DNA of 64,000 bases from Candidatus Contendibacter sp. (GCA_029624675.1 JARSSP010000021.1:62001-126000); one strand, 5' to 3'. Counted from the first letter of the stretch, positions 1-9,811 are shown. Notes: generated by a model from the sequence alone, not told the origin. Numbers and translations are program-made.

Positions 1-2
1 AA

Positions 3-326
3 GTGCAAGATCCGGCCGTCATTGTGAGCGCCATTCATGCCGTGTACCTGGGTGAAGCCTATTTGACTCCAGTCTTTGCGACCGAGGTGGTGCAAAAAAT
101 AAAAGGCAGACTGCCGCCACATCATTCTCATAACCATTTAACCTTGCGCGAGGTGGAGATCCTGAACTTGATTGCGGATGGTTTGGAAAACAAGGAAATC
201 GCGCGATCTCTTCACATTTCTGAACACACGGTTGCTAATCATGTCAACGCCATTCTATCCAAGTTGAATGCGAGAAATCGCACCGATGCGGTGGCGATAG
301 CACGACGCAAGGAGGTGATTAAATAG
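3..326 (+). CDS. LuxR/NarL-type response regulator, C-terminal part (5' end outside window)
   Basis: This is the tail of a response regulator. The frame is open to the left edge, so the GTG at position 3 is probably an internal codon. Residues about 46-103 form a LuxR-type helix-turn-helix: the start LTLREVEILNLIADG, the recognition region NKEIARSLHISEHTVANH, and the close LNARNRTDAVAIA. In this family an N-terminal receiver domain precedes the HTH, and the short stretch before it here would be the end of that domain and the linker. It is followed, after about 120 bp of AT-rich DNA, by a secreted repeat protein on the same strand, which could be a target, but no operator is visible. Confidence 0.85.
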   Translation: MQDPAVIVSAIHAVYLGEAYLTPVFATEVVQKIKGRLPPHHSHNHLTLREVEILNLIADGLENKEIARSLHISEHTVANHVNAILSKLNARNRTDAVAIARRKEVIK

Positions 327-447
327 CCAAAATTGGACAAAAGGAATGCCGCTCTGCTGATACTCAACTTTCCAGTATAAACAGCACATGTTGAGATAAA
401 CTGAAAAATGTTACACCCATTTGACCACACCAATTGGGAGAAAAGCC

Positions 448-1842
448 ATGTTTAACAAGCGATTCTACTCTTTAGGGGTGTTGGCTTTATTTGCCCCGAG
501 AAGTTGCCACAGTGGAGATCATTATCTCAAAGTCCTTAATGTCCTCTGTTTAATAGCGACTTTAATGCTCAGCATTATAAGTCCAGCCGAAGCACAGCAA
601 TCCCAACCTGATCCTGGCCTTGCAGGAGGGACTATTAGCCAGATGAGCGTGCCGCAGGAAAATGCCGCAACCGCTCCCACCGTCAAGACCATCGGCCTCT
701 ACAACCCGGCCACCAGCCTCTTCTACCTGCGCAACAGCAACACTACCGGCATCGCCGACCTGACCTTCGGCTACGGTCTTCCCGGCGCCGGTTGGCTGCC
801 CCTCGCGGGCGACTGGAACGGTGACGGCGCCGCCACCATCAGCCTGTACAACCCGGCCACCAGCCTCTTCTACCTGCGCAACAGCAACACCACCGGCATT
901 GCCGACATCAAATTTGGCTACGGTCCACCGGGCGCCGGTTGGCTGCCCCTCGCGGGCGACTGGAATGGCGACGGCGCCACCACTATCGGTCTGTACGACC
1001 CGGCCACCAGCACCTTCCACCTACGCAACAGCAATACCCAGGGCACCGACGATCTAACCTTCAGCTACGGTCCGCCCGACGCGGGCTGGCTTCCCGTCGC
1101 GGGCGACTGGAACGGCGACGGTGCCGCTACCATTGGCCTGTATAACCCAGCCACCAGCGTTTTCTACCTGCGCAACAGTAACACCACCGGCATCGCCGAC
1201 CTCGCCTTCGGCTACGGTCCACCGGGCGCGGGCTGGCTTCCCATCGCCGGCGACTGGAACGGCGACGGCGTCGCCACCATCGGCCTGTACAACCCGGCCA
1301 CCAGCGTCTTCTACCTGCGCAACAGCAACACCACCGGCATCGCCGACCTCACCTTCGGCTACGGTCCACCGGGCGCGGGCTGGCTTCCCCTTGTAGGCAA
1401 TTGGGAATGTGGTACTAACTGTGGGGGTGCACGATGGACTGTGTATAATCAGCTATGTTGTAGTAATGGGGCTCCTCTTACGTTCTCGGTTACTATTGAT
1501 AGCGTAACAAGACGTTCTATATCGAGTAACTGTAGCACAGCCCCCACCCTTGAAAGCTTTGCCACAACGTCGGCAGGTGTGAAGTCTTTTTCAGCAACAT
1601 TATCAGGGTGTGGCAGCGCCAGCGGTAGTGGGAGTGTGACCTTTGTTAACAATGCTTGCTATCTATTTGTTGCTGATTTGCAAGGTGGGCAACCAGTAAT
1701 AAAAATTGGCACAGTCAACTGCTCATCTGCCGCCAGTGCGAGTACCTTGATGGAATCCAATGCAACGCCGATGGCAATCTATCCGTGTTATTCTGATGGG
1801 GACAGCAGCATTGAGTTTTTAAAAAATTCAACCTTCCCCTAA
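448..1842 (+). CDS. Secreted protein with five 49-residue GDWNGDG repeats
   Basis: A predicted exported protein of 464 residues. The ATG at 448 is chosen because GGGAG (436-440) lies 7 bases upstream; an in-frame TTG at 421 lacks such a site. The N-terminus is unusually long before a hydrophobic stretch ending SIISPAEA, which looks like a signal peptide with its cleavage site near residue 50. Five near-identical repeats follow (T-I-G-L-Y-N-P ... GDWNGDG), of the FG-GAP/VCBS-like kind found in many bacterial surface proteins and thought to form beta-propeller blades or calcium-binding loops. The C-terminal 135 residues are unrelated, Ser/Thr-rich and carry about nine cysteines, with no domain I recognise. 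The repeat DNA is GC-rich while both flanks are AT-rich. Confidence 0.8.
   Translation: MFNKRFYSLGVLALFAPRSCHSGDHYLKVLNVLCLIATLMLSIISPAEAQQSQPDPGLAGGTISQMSVPQENAATAPTVKTIGLYNPATSLFYLRNSNTTGIADLTFGYGLPGAGWLPLAGDWNGDGAATISLYNPATSLFYLRNSNTTGIADIKFGYGPPGAGWLPLAGDWNGDGATTIGLYDPATSTFHLRNSNTQGTDDLTFSYGPPDAGWLPVAGDWNGDGAATIGLYNPATSVFYLRNSNTTGIADLAFGYGPPGAGWLPIAGDWNGDGVATIGLYNPATSVFYLRNSNTTGIADLTFGYGPPGAGWLPLVGNWECGTNCGGARWTVYNQLCCSNGAPLTFSVTIDSVTRRSISSNCSTAPTLESFATTSAGVKSFSATLSGCGSASGSGSVTFVNNACYLFVADLQGGQPVIKIGTVNCSSAASASTLMESNATPMAIYPCYSDGDSSIEFLKNSTFP
688..1422 (+). repeat. Five tandem 147-bp coding repeats
   Basis: Units start at 688, 835, 982, 1129 and 1276, exactly 147 bp apart (49 codons). 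The third unit is the most diverged (YDPATSTFHLRNSNTQGTDD). The last unit breaks off after GWLPLVGNW. Such near-identity at DNA level suggests recent unequal recombination or gene conversion. Confidence 0.9.
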
Positions 1843-2184
1843 TCCCGAATGACGGCATCGATTCATAGCCTTATATATCGGTGAGATGGTGATTTACTAC
1901 GAGTAAGCGCATGGGGGCTGGATTGAAGAATGAAATCTCGAGCAGGGGATTTCGCTTCGCTCATCCACCCTACCTTGCTGCTTAAGGTCGGCCACCAGCA
2001 AACCACCGCTCGACTTGCGCGCGGCCAGCTGCAAGTCGAAAGTAAATCCCTGTAGGGCGGGCATAGCCCGCCATTGCAGGGGTGCGCTGCACCGAGCGAA
2101 GGCTGTGCCACGCCCGCGCTACTGGTATTTTTATTTACGGAAATCGCCTAAATAGCAATAAGTCAGTTGATATGGGAGATAACT
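1843..2184. other. Intergenic region with REP-like palindromes
   Basis: No convincing gene is present in these 342 bases. Read on the minus strand, 1946-1975 resembles the dispersed GTAGGGTGGATGAGCGAAGCG-type intergenic repeat seen in many proteobacteria. At 2056-2072 ggcgggc-ata-gcccgcc forms a perfect 7-bp hairpin. A GGGAG ribosome-binding site for the next gene is at 2174-2178. Confidence 0.55.
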
Positions 2185-2715
2185 ATGCAAAAATCCGCCA
2201 TGCAAGTTTTACTGTATCTTGTCATCCTGATTGGTCTAACCGCTTGCGCATCGTCAGTCAAACGGGCGGATTCAGTGACTACGGAACCTAACTGGCTGAT
2301 CGGCCAAAAATATGGCGGTATCTCCGTTAGCTTAAGCGAGGAAATGAAAAGCAAACTGAGCGGTAATCTCACATTCAATACCGATGAATTCAAGAATACC
2401 ATCAAGAACGCCGCTGAGGGAGGTGGCTTGATAAGTCCCACATCGGAATATTCTATCCATATCCTGCTGACTGACATACGTGTGCGCTCCGTCTTCAATG
2501 CCGTCATGTTTGGTTTCATGGCGGGTGACGACCATCTTGTTGGCACAGTCACGATAACGGATAAGAACAAAAAGGTTCTTAAATCCTTTGAGGTCTCGGC
2601 TTCCTATGCCCTTGGTGGACTGGCTGGCGGTCAGGACAGTATGCGTATGAGTTGGTTATATCAAAAATTCGCCGAGCTAACCGTGGCGGAACTGAAGGGG
2701 CAAAAGAGCGCTTAA
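2185..2715 (+). CDS. Putative outer-membrane lipoprotein
   Basis: A 176-residue lipoprotein. The start at 2185 is set by GGGAG six bases upstream; a TTG at 2167 is less likely. The signal peptide ends in a lipobox, GLTAC, with the lipidated Cys at residue 21. The mature part has a region ILLTDIRVRSVFNAVMFGF and a later glycine-rich ALGGLAGGQDS, somewhat like DUF4410-type lipoproteins, but I would not assign the family. It stands alone between a repeat protein and an ATPase gene, in relatively AT-rich DNA. Confidence 0.7.
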   Translation: MQKSAMQVLLYLVILIGLTACASSVKRADSVTTEPNWLIGQKYGGISVSLSEEMKSKLSGNLTFNTDEFKNTIKNAAEGGGLISPTSEYSIHILLTDIRVRSVFNAVMFGFMAGDDHLVGTVTITDKNKKVLKSFEVSASYALGGLAGGQDSMRMSWLYQKFAELTVAELKGQKSA

Positions 2716-2859
2716 CCTGATATCAAAATAAGGGTGGGGAACAGGGCCATCGAGAATCTCAAGCCGCAAATAACCGCCATCCACACTCTGCTGATCAGGA
2801 TTTTGCTTTTGTACTAGAAAAACCGTGCAAATCTTCCATGAAAATGATAGATTGCACGG

Positions 2860-4041
2860 ATGAAACCTCGTTTCGCCCAACAACAACTCGTCGATCTGCT
2901 CGCCCAGTTCCCGGCGGTGGTCTTGCTGGGGCCCCGCCAGGCGGGCAAGACCACGCTGGCTCTGGCCGAAATGGCCAGGCGGAGCGATGCGCTTTATCTC
3001 GACCTGGAACTGCCTTCGGCCCAACGTCAGTTGGACGATCCCGAGGGTTTCCTCCTTGTCCAGCGCCATCGGCTGGTGATCCTGGACGAAGTGCAGCGCC
3101 TGCCCGAACTGTTCGCCGTGCTGCGTGGCGTTATCGATATCCGCCGGCGGGATGGTGAAACCGCCGGCCAATTCCTGCTCCTCGGTTCCGCCTCCGGCAT
3201 CTTGCTGCAACAAGCCAGCGAGAGCCTGGCCGGGCGGGTAGCGCGGCTGGAACTCACCCCCTTCCAGGCGCGCGAAGTGCTGCCGCCCACCGCACTCGGC
3301 GCCGACCTCCATCCGCTCTGGGTGCGTGGCGGCTTTCCTCTGTCCTGGCTGGCGCTGGACGATGCGGCCAGCCTGCGCTGGCGCGAAGCCTTCATCGCGA
3401 CCTACCTGGAGCGGGACATTCCGACTCTCGGACCCCGCATTCCGGCGACTACCCTGCGTCGCCTGTGGACCATGCTGGCCCATGCGCAAGGCGGCCTACT
3501 CAACCAGTCGCAACTGGCCGCGTCGCTCGCGGTCAGCGGGCAGACCGTGGCCCGCTACATCGATATCCTGGCCGATCTGATGCTGGTCCGCCGCCTGCCC
3601 GCCTGGCACGGCAACGTCGGCAAGCGACTGGTGCGCGCGCCGAAGGTGTATGTGCGCGACAGCGGCATCGTTCATGCCCTGCTGGGCCTGACGAATCTGG
3701 AAGCGGTCTTGGGCCACCCGGTGGCCGGCGCGAGTTGGGAAGGTTTCGTGATCGAACAGTTGCTCGCCGCCGCGCCTGATGCCGAAGCCAGCTTCTATCG
3801 CACCGCGCACGGGGCGGAAGCCGACCTGGTGCTGGAGTTTCGCAACGGCGAGACCTGGGTAGTGGAAATCAAACGCGCCTCGGCCCCCACGGTATCGAAG
3901 GGCTTCCACCAAGCCGCCGCCGACGTGGGGACCAGCCGCAAACTGCTGGTCGCCCCGGTAGCCGAGCCCTACCCGATGCGGGACGGCATCGAAGTGATGA
4001 ATCCGCTCACCGCCGCCGCGCGAGTGGCGGGGCAACCGTGA
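2860..4041 (+). CDS. AAA_14/DUF4143 ATP-binding protein
   Basis: A 393-residue protein of the widespread AAA_14 plus DUF4143 type. The Walker A motif GPRQAGKTT is near residue 25 and the Walker B-like VILDEVQRLPEL near residue 70. A winged-helix-like middle (SQLAASLAVSGQTVARYID) follows. The C-terminal DUF4143 region has an endonuclease-like EADLVLEF...VVEIKRA pattern. Family members are often solitary, horizontally mobile genes of unclear function, sometimes proposed as toxin-antitoxin or defence-related. It converges with the MscK-like gene, with 22 bp between the stops. Confidence 0.85.
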   Translation: MKPRFAQQQLVDLLAQFPAVVLLGPRQAGKTTLALAEMARRSDALYLDLELPSAQRQLDDPEGFLLVQRHRLVILDEVQRLPELFAVLRGVIDIRRRDGETAGQFLLLGSASGILLQQASESLAGRVARLELTPFQAREVLPPTALGADLHPLWVRGGFPLSWLALDDAASLRWREAFIATYLERDIPTLGPRIPATTLRRLWTMLAHAQGGLLNQSQLAASLAVSGQTVARYIDILADLMLVRRLPAWHGNVGKRLVRAPKVYVRDSGIVHALLGLTNLEAVLGHPVAGASWEGFVIEQLLAAAPDAEASFYRTAHGAEADLVLEFRNGETWVVEIKRASAPTVSKGFHQAAADVGTSRKLLVAPVAEPYPMRDGIEVMNPLTAAARVAGQP

Positions 4042-4063
4042 ACGGCAAAACCTCGCTTGCTAC

Positions 4064-7000
4064 TCAAGACGAAGTATCCGAACCCCTGTCCAGCGGATTT
4101 CGCGGCTCAACCGGCGCGCTACGCCAATGCACATCCCGCTGCGGGAAGGGTATCTCGATGCCACTGTCGCGCAGCGCCCGCAAGATGCCGTTGTGCAAGT
4201 CGTGGGTCACCGGCAGGCGGTTGGCCAGGTCCCGCACGAACACCCGCACCTCGAATTCCAGCGCGCTCTCGCCGAACTTGAGGAACAGGACCGCCGGCGC
4301 CGGCTCCTTGAGCACCAGCGGATGCGCGGTCGCCACCGCCAACAGCACCTCGTGGACCCGCGCGGGATCGCTGTCATATCCAACCCCCACCGGAATCACC
4401 ATCCGGGTGATGGGGTCGCTCCGGGCCCAGTTGATCAGCGCACTGGTGACGAAGGTGTTGTTGGGGACGATGATTTCCTTGCGATCCCAGTCGGTGATGG
4501 TGGTGGCACGGATGTTGATGCGCGACACCGTGCCGCTCAACTGATCGAGCGTCACGGTATCCCCCACCCGGATCGGCCGTTCCAGCAGCAAGATTAAGCC
4601 GGAAAAGAAATTGCTGAAAATTTCCTTCAACCCAAACCCCAAGCCCAAACCGAGGGCGGCGACCAGCCACTGCACCTGATCCCAGCCGATGCCGATGATG
4701 TCCAGCGCCGCCACCAGTCCAATGGCGGTAATCAGATAGCGGCTGATGGTGATGATGGCGTTACGGTTGCCGGGGTCCACCGCCAACCGCTGCAACACCA
4801 CCAACTCCAGCGCGCCGGGCAGATTACGGGCCAGGAAGCCGACCAACACCAACAATGCCCCGGCGACCACGATGCTCCCCAAGGTGATGTCCGCGACTTG
4901 CGTGCCCGCGGCGGTCCGCACCACTTGCCGCCAAAGGGTGATTTCGTTGAGGATGGAAAAGGCCGGAATCAGTCCCCCCCAGATTTGCCACAGCCCGAAG
5001 CCCAGCCCCAACAGAACGGTCAAGTTCATCAGGCTGCGGGTCTGTTCGCTGATGGTGGTCAGGTCCAGGTCCGGCACATTGAGGATTTCCGGCACACCCT
5101 CCCCCGATGCCGGCGCGGCATCCTTGGTGGCGCGGGCAGCCAACTGTGCCTCGCGCTTGGCGAGCGCGCGTTGCAGCGCCAGGCGGCGCTGGCTGATATT
5201 CAGCCAGCGCAAGAACAGATTGACCAACAGCACCGCGCCCAGCAGCAGCCAGGCTGTCAGCATCATGCGGCCGCGCAATTGCATCGCGGTGTAGTAGTAA
5301 CCGGCCAATGCCAGCAAAACAATCAACACATACGTTCCGACGATCAAGGGATACCACAGGTAACGAAACCGCCAGGTCGCGCCGGCGCGACCCGCCGCCA
5401 GGCCGGCAAGTAACGATTGACGCGGGTCCAGCACCCGCCAAAGCACGCCGGTCAGCGCCAGCGAACTGATGGAGAAAGCCAGCCGTCCCAGGGTATCGCC
5501 GTACACCGGATCGGGTTGCGTTTCGCAAAGCCCGACGATGATTGGACCCCATGGGCCAATCCATAAAAACCAGCCAAGGTGGCGGCGCAGCAGCCGGCAC
5601 CCCGCCTCGCTCCAGCCAAAATGCGCCATCGCCAGTCCCTGGGGACGGCAAAACTGGCGCAGGAAGGTGATATTCACGGTCAGGATCGCGCCGGCGACCA
5701 GGCCAAGACCCAACCCCCGTGAGAAGTCGGCGGCGTTACCGGAGACGAACAACAACCAGGCTAGCCAGGCCAACAGCCAGGGCCAAGGTAGCGCCAGCAA
5801 AGCGGTGATCACCAAGGCGCGGCCGGTCAGCCCAAAGCGGTCGCGGCGCACGTCGCCGATGGCATCCACCCCATCGCCCAGGCGCTGGATCAGCGACCGG
5901 CGGTAATACAGCAGCCCCAGAAAAACCAGCGCGCCGAGAACCGCCAACTCCGGCTGATTGCGCGCTCCGCGCTCCAGGTTTTGCCACACGTCCCCCCAGT
6001 TGGCCGGTTCGACCAGCCAGTCCAACGCCCCTCTCAGGGTTTTCAGCCATTCGAAGCCGAGCCGCGGACTGCTGCGAATCCACAATAGATGACGGTCCAG
6101 CAGCGTCCCGTAAAGTTCGGCCTGGTCGATCAGCTTGCGCTGGGCCTCGTCGAGCGCGACCAATCCGGTGGTGAGATTGGAGTAGCTCCCGCTGAGTTTT
6201 TCCAGTAGTTGCTGGCGTTCGACCAGCAGGGGTCGTAGTTCCGCGATGACCGCTTGCCGTTGCGCGTCCGACCATTGGGGGTCGAATTGGGTCGCCTGTT
6301 CCTGGAGGTTCTCTTCGACGGCCCGAATGCGACGAAGCTGTTCCTCGGTCCGGAACTGCTCCAGACGGGCCTGGATGATGCCTTGCTGGCGTTCGCTGGC
6401 GTTGCGCTGGTACTGGCGCACGTCGGGCAAGTTGCGCCGCTCTTTCAACAGGATCGGTCCGATGGCGTCGCTGAACCCCGCGATGCCGAGTTGCTGCTTG
6501 ATCCCACGCATTCGATCGGTCAATTGCGTCAAACGTTCGTTGAAGTCGGTCTGGCGGTCGCTGGCCTGGTCGCTGTATCGAACGATGTCCTCCAGTCGGC
6601 GACTGATGGCGGCATTCTCGGCGGCGGCGGCCTGGACCACCGCCGGTTTGGCGGCGGCTTCCTGCCTGGTTTGGTCGGCTTGCTGCACTACCGCGGTCGC
6701 CTCGTCGCGGCGGCGCGCGTTCAGCAGGCTTTGCAGTTGCTGCGCTTGAGTCTGGGCCTGCGCGACTTCCCGCGCCGCCACCGCCCGCTGGGCGTTCAGC
6801 AGGGCGTAACGAACATCGTAGCTCAGTCGCTCCTGCTCCAGCATGGCGATCTGCTGGTTCAGCGCTTGCCGCTGGGTGGTCAGCGCCAACTGTCGCGCAT
6901 CGGCCAGCAAGGGGGTGGTGCCGGCTGGGGCGGCGGCTTGCAGCTTGCTTTCGAGATCGGCCAACTGTTGCTTAAGAGCGCTCAATTCGGCGGGAATATT

Positions 7001-7468
7001 CTTGGGGCGCGCCTGTTGCGTCACCAGTTGCTGGTCCAGGTCGCCCAGGCGCTTCTGGGCATCGCTCAAGCTGACCTGGGCCTGCGCCAGTTGCTGGGTC
7101 AGATCCTCGGTGGAAAGCGATGGCGATGGCGGAGCCGGCGGCTCGCTGGCGACGGCCTGCTGTAGGCGGGCGGTGTCCAGCGGGGCCGATTGCTGGAGTT
7201 GCTGATAGGAGGCCGCGGTGTCGGCGTAATTTTTCGCCGCCTGCAACTGACTGATCGCCTGCTGGTACAAGTCCCGCGTCTGGGTGCGCTCATTTTCCGG
7301 CAAATCACGGAGGGTGGCGAGTGCGGCCAGCTTGGCCTGCGCCTCTTCCAGCGTGGGCGTGGCGGTTGGCGCGGTGGGCGGCGAACTGGATTGAGGAACA
7401 GCGCCGCTCGTCCAGAATATCGATAAAATGAACAATAGCGACGCGCAACAGCGCAAAGCGATCTTCAT
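4064..7468 (-). CDS. Large MscS-superfamily mechanosensitive channel (MscK/MscM-like)
   Basis: A 1134-residue inner-membrane channel that would open under hypo-osmotic tension, about the size of E. coli MscK and MscM. The start at 7468 gives a signal peptide (LRCCASLLFILSIFWTSGAV). The frame is open further upstream, but that part overlaps waaA. Residues about 50-480 are a Gln/Ala-rich periplasmic coiled-coil region; a series of membrane segments follows. The C-terminal MscS core has the pore helix LVAALGLGLGFGLKEIFSN, the beta domain motif LLERPIRVGDTVTL, and IIVPNNTFVTSALINW. The product cannot be distinguished as MscK or MscM from sequence alone. Confidence 0.92.
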   Translation of the reverse strand: MKIALRCCASLLFILSIFWTSGAVPQSSSPPTAPTATPTLEEAQAKLAALATLRDLPENERTQTRDLYQQAISQLQAAKNYADTAASYQQLQQSAPLDTARLQQAVASEPPAPPSPSLSTEDLTQQLAQAQVSLSDAQKRLGDLDQQLVTQQARPKNIPAELSALKQQLADLESKLQAAAPAGTTPLLADARQLALTTQRQALNQQIAMLEQERLSYDVRYALLNAQRAVAAREVAQAQTQAQQLQSLLNARRRDEATAVVQQADQTRQEAAAKPAVVQAAAAENAAISRRLEDIVRYSDQASDRQTDFNERLTQLTDRMRGIKQQLGIAGFSDAIGPILLKERRNLPDVRQYQRNASERQQGIIQARLEQFRTEEQLRRIRAVEENLQEQATQFDPQWSDAQRQAVIAELRPLLVERQQLLEKLSGSYSNLTTGLVALDEAQRKLIDQAELYGTLLDRHLLWIRSSPRLGFEWLKTLRGALDWLVEPANWGDVWQNLERGARNQPELAVLGALVFLGLLYYRRSLIQRLGDGVDAIGDVRRDRFGLTGRALVITALLALPWPWLLAWLAWLLFVSGNAADFSRGLGLGLVAGAILTVNITFLRQFCRPQGLAMAHFGWSEAGCRLLRRHLGWFLWIGPWGPIIVGLCETQPDPVYGDTLGRLAFSISSLALTGVLWRVLDPRQSLLAGLAAGRAGATWRFRYLWYPLIVGTYVLIVLLALAGYYYTAMQLRGRMMLTAWLLLGAVLLVNLFLRWLNISQRRLALQRALAKREAQLAARATKDAAPASGEGVPEILNVPDLDLTTISEQTRSLMNLTVLLGLGFGLWQIWGGLIPAFSILNEITLWRQVVRTAAGTQVADITLGSIVVAGALLVLVGFLARNLPGALELVVLQRLAVDPGNRNAIITISRYLITAIGLVAALDIIGIGWDQVQWLVAALGLGLGFGLKEIFSNFFSGLILLLERPIRVGDTVTLDQLSGTVSRINIRATTITDWDRKEIIVPNNTFVTSALINWARSDPITRMVIPVGVGYDSDPARVHEVLLAVATAHPLVLKEPAPAVLFLKFGESALEFEVRVFVRDLANRLPVTHDLHNGILRALRDSGIEIPFPQRDVHWRSAPVEPRNPLDRGSDTSS

Positions 7469-7520
7469 GCTTGAACGTCTCCATGCTCCATAGGTCTTGG
7501 CGCGCTTGAGATGGGTTTGA

Positions 7521-8810
7521 TCACAGCAGGGTTTCGATGCGCTCCAACAGCGCCGCCAGCGCCCCGCGATGCCGTTCCACCACTGCCCGGCCACGCTGGC
7601 CGGCGGTTTGACGCAACGCGGGATCGGCCAGCAACCGATCCATCGCCGCCGCCAATTCCACCGCATCGACGACCCGCCAAGCCGCTTCCACTGCCAGCAA
7701 CCGCTCGCCGGCTTCGGTAAAGTTGAACATGTGCGAGCCGAACAGTACCGGCAGACCCAGCAGCGCCGGCTCCAGCACGTTATGGCCGCCGATGGGAACC
7801 AGGCTGCCGCCGACGAAGGCTAGATCGGCGGCGGCGTAGAACAGCAGCAACTCGCCCATGCTGTCGCCGAGGAACACGGCGGTATTCGGCGCGCAGGATC
7901 GCTGTTCGCTACGCCGGATCATGCTGAAACCCCGCTGTCGACACAGCGCCGCCACCGCGTCGAAACGTTCTGGATGGCGAGGCACGAGGAAGAGCAACAA
8001 TTCCGGCCAGCGCGCGCGGAGGCGGGCGAAAGCGTCCAGAACAAGTTCGTCCTCACCGGCGTGGGTGCTGGCGGCGATCCAGACCGGTCGATTCTCCCCC
8101 AACCATTCCCGCCGCAGTCGCCATCCCCGCTCCGGCAGATCGTCGGGCGGCGTCAGGTCGTACTTGAGGTTGCCCGTGACTTCCACCCGGAGCGCGCCCA
8201 GCGCGCGAAACCGTTCGGCGTCGGCCTCGGCCTGGGCGGCGACCAGGGTAATGTCGCGCAGCATAGCGGCGGTCAGCCCGCCCATCCGGGCATAGCCGCG
8301 CGCCGAACGCTCCGACAGCCGGGCGTTGGCGACCAGCACCGGGATGCGGGCGACCGCGCATTGGCGCAGCAGATTGGGCCACAACTCGGTTTCCATGATC
8401 ACCGCCAGCCGGGGCCGGGTTCGACGCAGGAACCGCGCCACCGCGCCGGGCACGTCGTAAGGCGCGTAAACGTGCTGGACCTGATCGCCCAGCGCCGCCC
8501 GTACCTGGCGGGAACCGGTCAGGGTGGTGGTGGTCACCAGCAGCGGCAATCCGGGATAACGATTCAGCAGGGCGCGAATCAGCGGCAGGGCGGCGCGGGT
8601 TTCGCCCACCGACACGGCGTGCAGCCACAGGCAGCCGGTCGGCCCCGCCGACGGGACAAAGCCGAGCCGCTCGGTCCAGCGCTGGCGGTATCCCGCGTCT
8701 CGCCGGCCACGCCAGTACAGCCGCAGTAACGCCAACGGCAGCGCCAGATACAGCAGGCCGGTATACAGCAGGCGCAAGATCAGCCCCCGCCAAGTCTCCG
8801 CCCCTCTCAT
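7521..8810 (-). CDS. waaA: 3-deoxy-D-manno-octulosonic acid (Kdo) transferase
   Basis: WaaA (KdtA) transfers Kdo from CMP-Kdo to lipid IVA, an early lipopolysaccharide step at the inner membrane. The 429-residue length is typical. Visible features are an N-terminal membrane anchor (LLYTGLLYLALPLALLRLYW), the acceptor loop LHAVSVGETRAALPLI, IMETELWPNLL, and the C-terminal donor-site motif GGSLVPIGGHNVLEPA of GT30 enzymes. The ATG at 8810 overlaps the stop of the cysZ-like gene by four bases (ATGA), indicating translational coupling. A longer open frame to 9596 is only the shadow of that gene. Confidence 0.95.
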   Translation of the reverse strand: MRGAETWRGLILRLLYTGLLYLALPLALLRLYWRGRRDAGYRQRWTERLGFVPSAGPTGCLWLHAVSVGETRAALPLIRALLNRYPGLPLLVTTTTLTGSRQVRAALGDQVQHVYAPYDVPGAVARFLRRTRPRLAVIMETELWPNLLRQCAVARIPVLVANARLSERSARGYARMGGLTAAMLRDITLVAAQAEADAERFRALGALRVEVTGNLKYDLTPPDDLPERGWRLRREWLGENRPVWIAASTHAGEDELVLDAFARLRARWPELLLFLVPRHPERFDAVAALCRQRGFSMIRRSEQRSCAPNTAVFLGDSMGELLLFYAAADLAFVGGSLVPIGGHNVLEPALLGLPVLFGSHMFNFTEAGERLLAVEAAWRVVDAVELAAAMDRLLADPALRQTAGQRGRAVVERHRGALAALLERIETLL

Positions 8811-9544
8811 GCGGAATCCGACAACTCTTTGTTCCACAGCAACGTCGCGCCGATCACCGCCGCTGGCATCGCCAGGAAGTTCAGCAGCGGAATCAAGGTG
8901 AGCAGCAGCGTCATGCCGCCAAAACCCAAGGCCAGCAGCGGGCGCTGGCGCAGCAGTTGGCGCTGCGCTTTGAGGCCCATTCCTCGATTGCCGAGCGGAT
9001 AGTCGGCGTACTCCAGCGCCAGCATCCAGGCCGTGGAGATCGCCCACACCACCGGCGCGACCAGGTTGACCGCCGGCACGAACGAGAGCACCAACGGCGG
9101 AATCGCCCAGGCCACGAAGTACAGCAGTTTGCGTAACTCCCCCAGCGGACTGAGCAACAACTCGCGCCACGACGGTTCGGTGGAGCGTGGCGGGACACGA
9201 CCGGCGGGATCGATCATCCTCTCGACCCGCGCGGCCAGCAAGCCATTGAAGGGGGCGGCGATGACATTGGCGATCAAGGAAAAGGTGTAAAAGACCACCA
9301 CCAGCACGGTCAGAACGAAGAGCGGCCACAACAGCCAGTGCAACCAGGCCAACCAGTCCGGCAACCAGCCCTGAATCGCCTGGTCGAGCCGCTGCAACCG
9401 GTTCGCGCCCCACCAGATCCCTCCACCGAACAGAAGGGTGTTGATCAATAGTGGAACCGCCACGAAACCGCGCAGGCCGGCCCTGGGCAACCAGCGCAGG
9501 CCAGTCAGGACATAACCGGCGCCTTGGGTAAAGGAATTGCTCAT
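8807..9544 (-). CDS. cysZ: CysZ/EI24-family membrane protein
   Basis: A 245-residue multi-pass inner-membrane protein of the CysZ/EI24 family; E. coli CysZ (253 residues) imports sulfate for cysteine synthesis. It begins with SFTQGAGYVLTGLRWL and has hydrophobic segments near residues 27-45, 70-95, 135-175 and 200-235. The FNGLLAARVE region is typical. The ATG at 9544 is preceded by GGGG at about 10 bases; another in-frame ATG is at 9556. It is the first gene of a two-gene unit with waaA, an unusual partner, so transport of sulfate is inferred from family only. Confidence 0.85.
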   Translation of the reverse strand: MSNSFTQGAGYVLTGLRWLPRAGLRGFVAVPLLINTLLFGGGIWWGANRLQRLDQAIQGWLPDWLAWLHWLLWPLFVLTVLVVVFYTFSLIANVIAAPFNGLLAARVERMIDPAGRVPPRSTEPSWRELLLSPLGELRKLLYFVAWAIPPLVLSFVPAVNLVAPVVWAISTAWMLALEYADYPLGNRGMGLKAQRQLLRQRPLLALGFGGMTLLLTLIPLLNFLAMPAAVIGATLLWNKELSDSA

Positions 9545-9811
9545 CGCGACAGACATCCCCGCCGGCGAAACCGGCTTTCGTTTCAAAACACGGCAATCTA
9601 CGTTACTATTTTTCAACTTTAAAGCCAGCCGCCGCGGGCGGTTGGCGTTCCATTATAAAAATTATGGCCACGGCCCCGTCCGTCGCCTGGCAGGTTTCCG
9701 CCACCCCATGTTCATCGTCGTCCCACCCAGCTCCAGGAACGTACTTCGACTACGGCCCCGGAGCATTCCCAGCCGTACTGGCATCCTCGCTAACGTCAAA
9801 GGAGCACACGC
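9545..9811. other. Divergent intergenic region between cysZ and mdh
   Basis: These 267 bases separate two divergently read genes and must hold both promoters. I see AT-rich patches at 9600-9625 and 9650-9665, but no clear -35/-10 pair that I would defend. An AAAGGAG ribosome-binding site for mdh is at about 9798-9804. Confidence 0.4.

Noticed and set aside
8811..9596. N-terminal extension of the waaA frame
   Set aside because: It lies wholly over the cysZ-like gene in another frame. The ATG at 8810 gives a normal-length WaaA.
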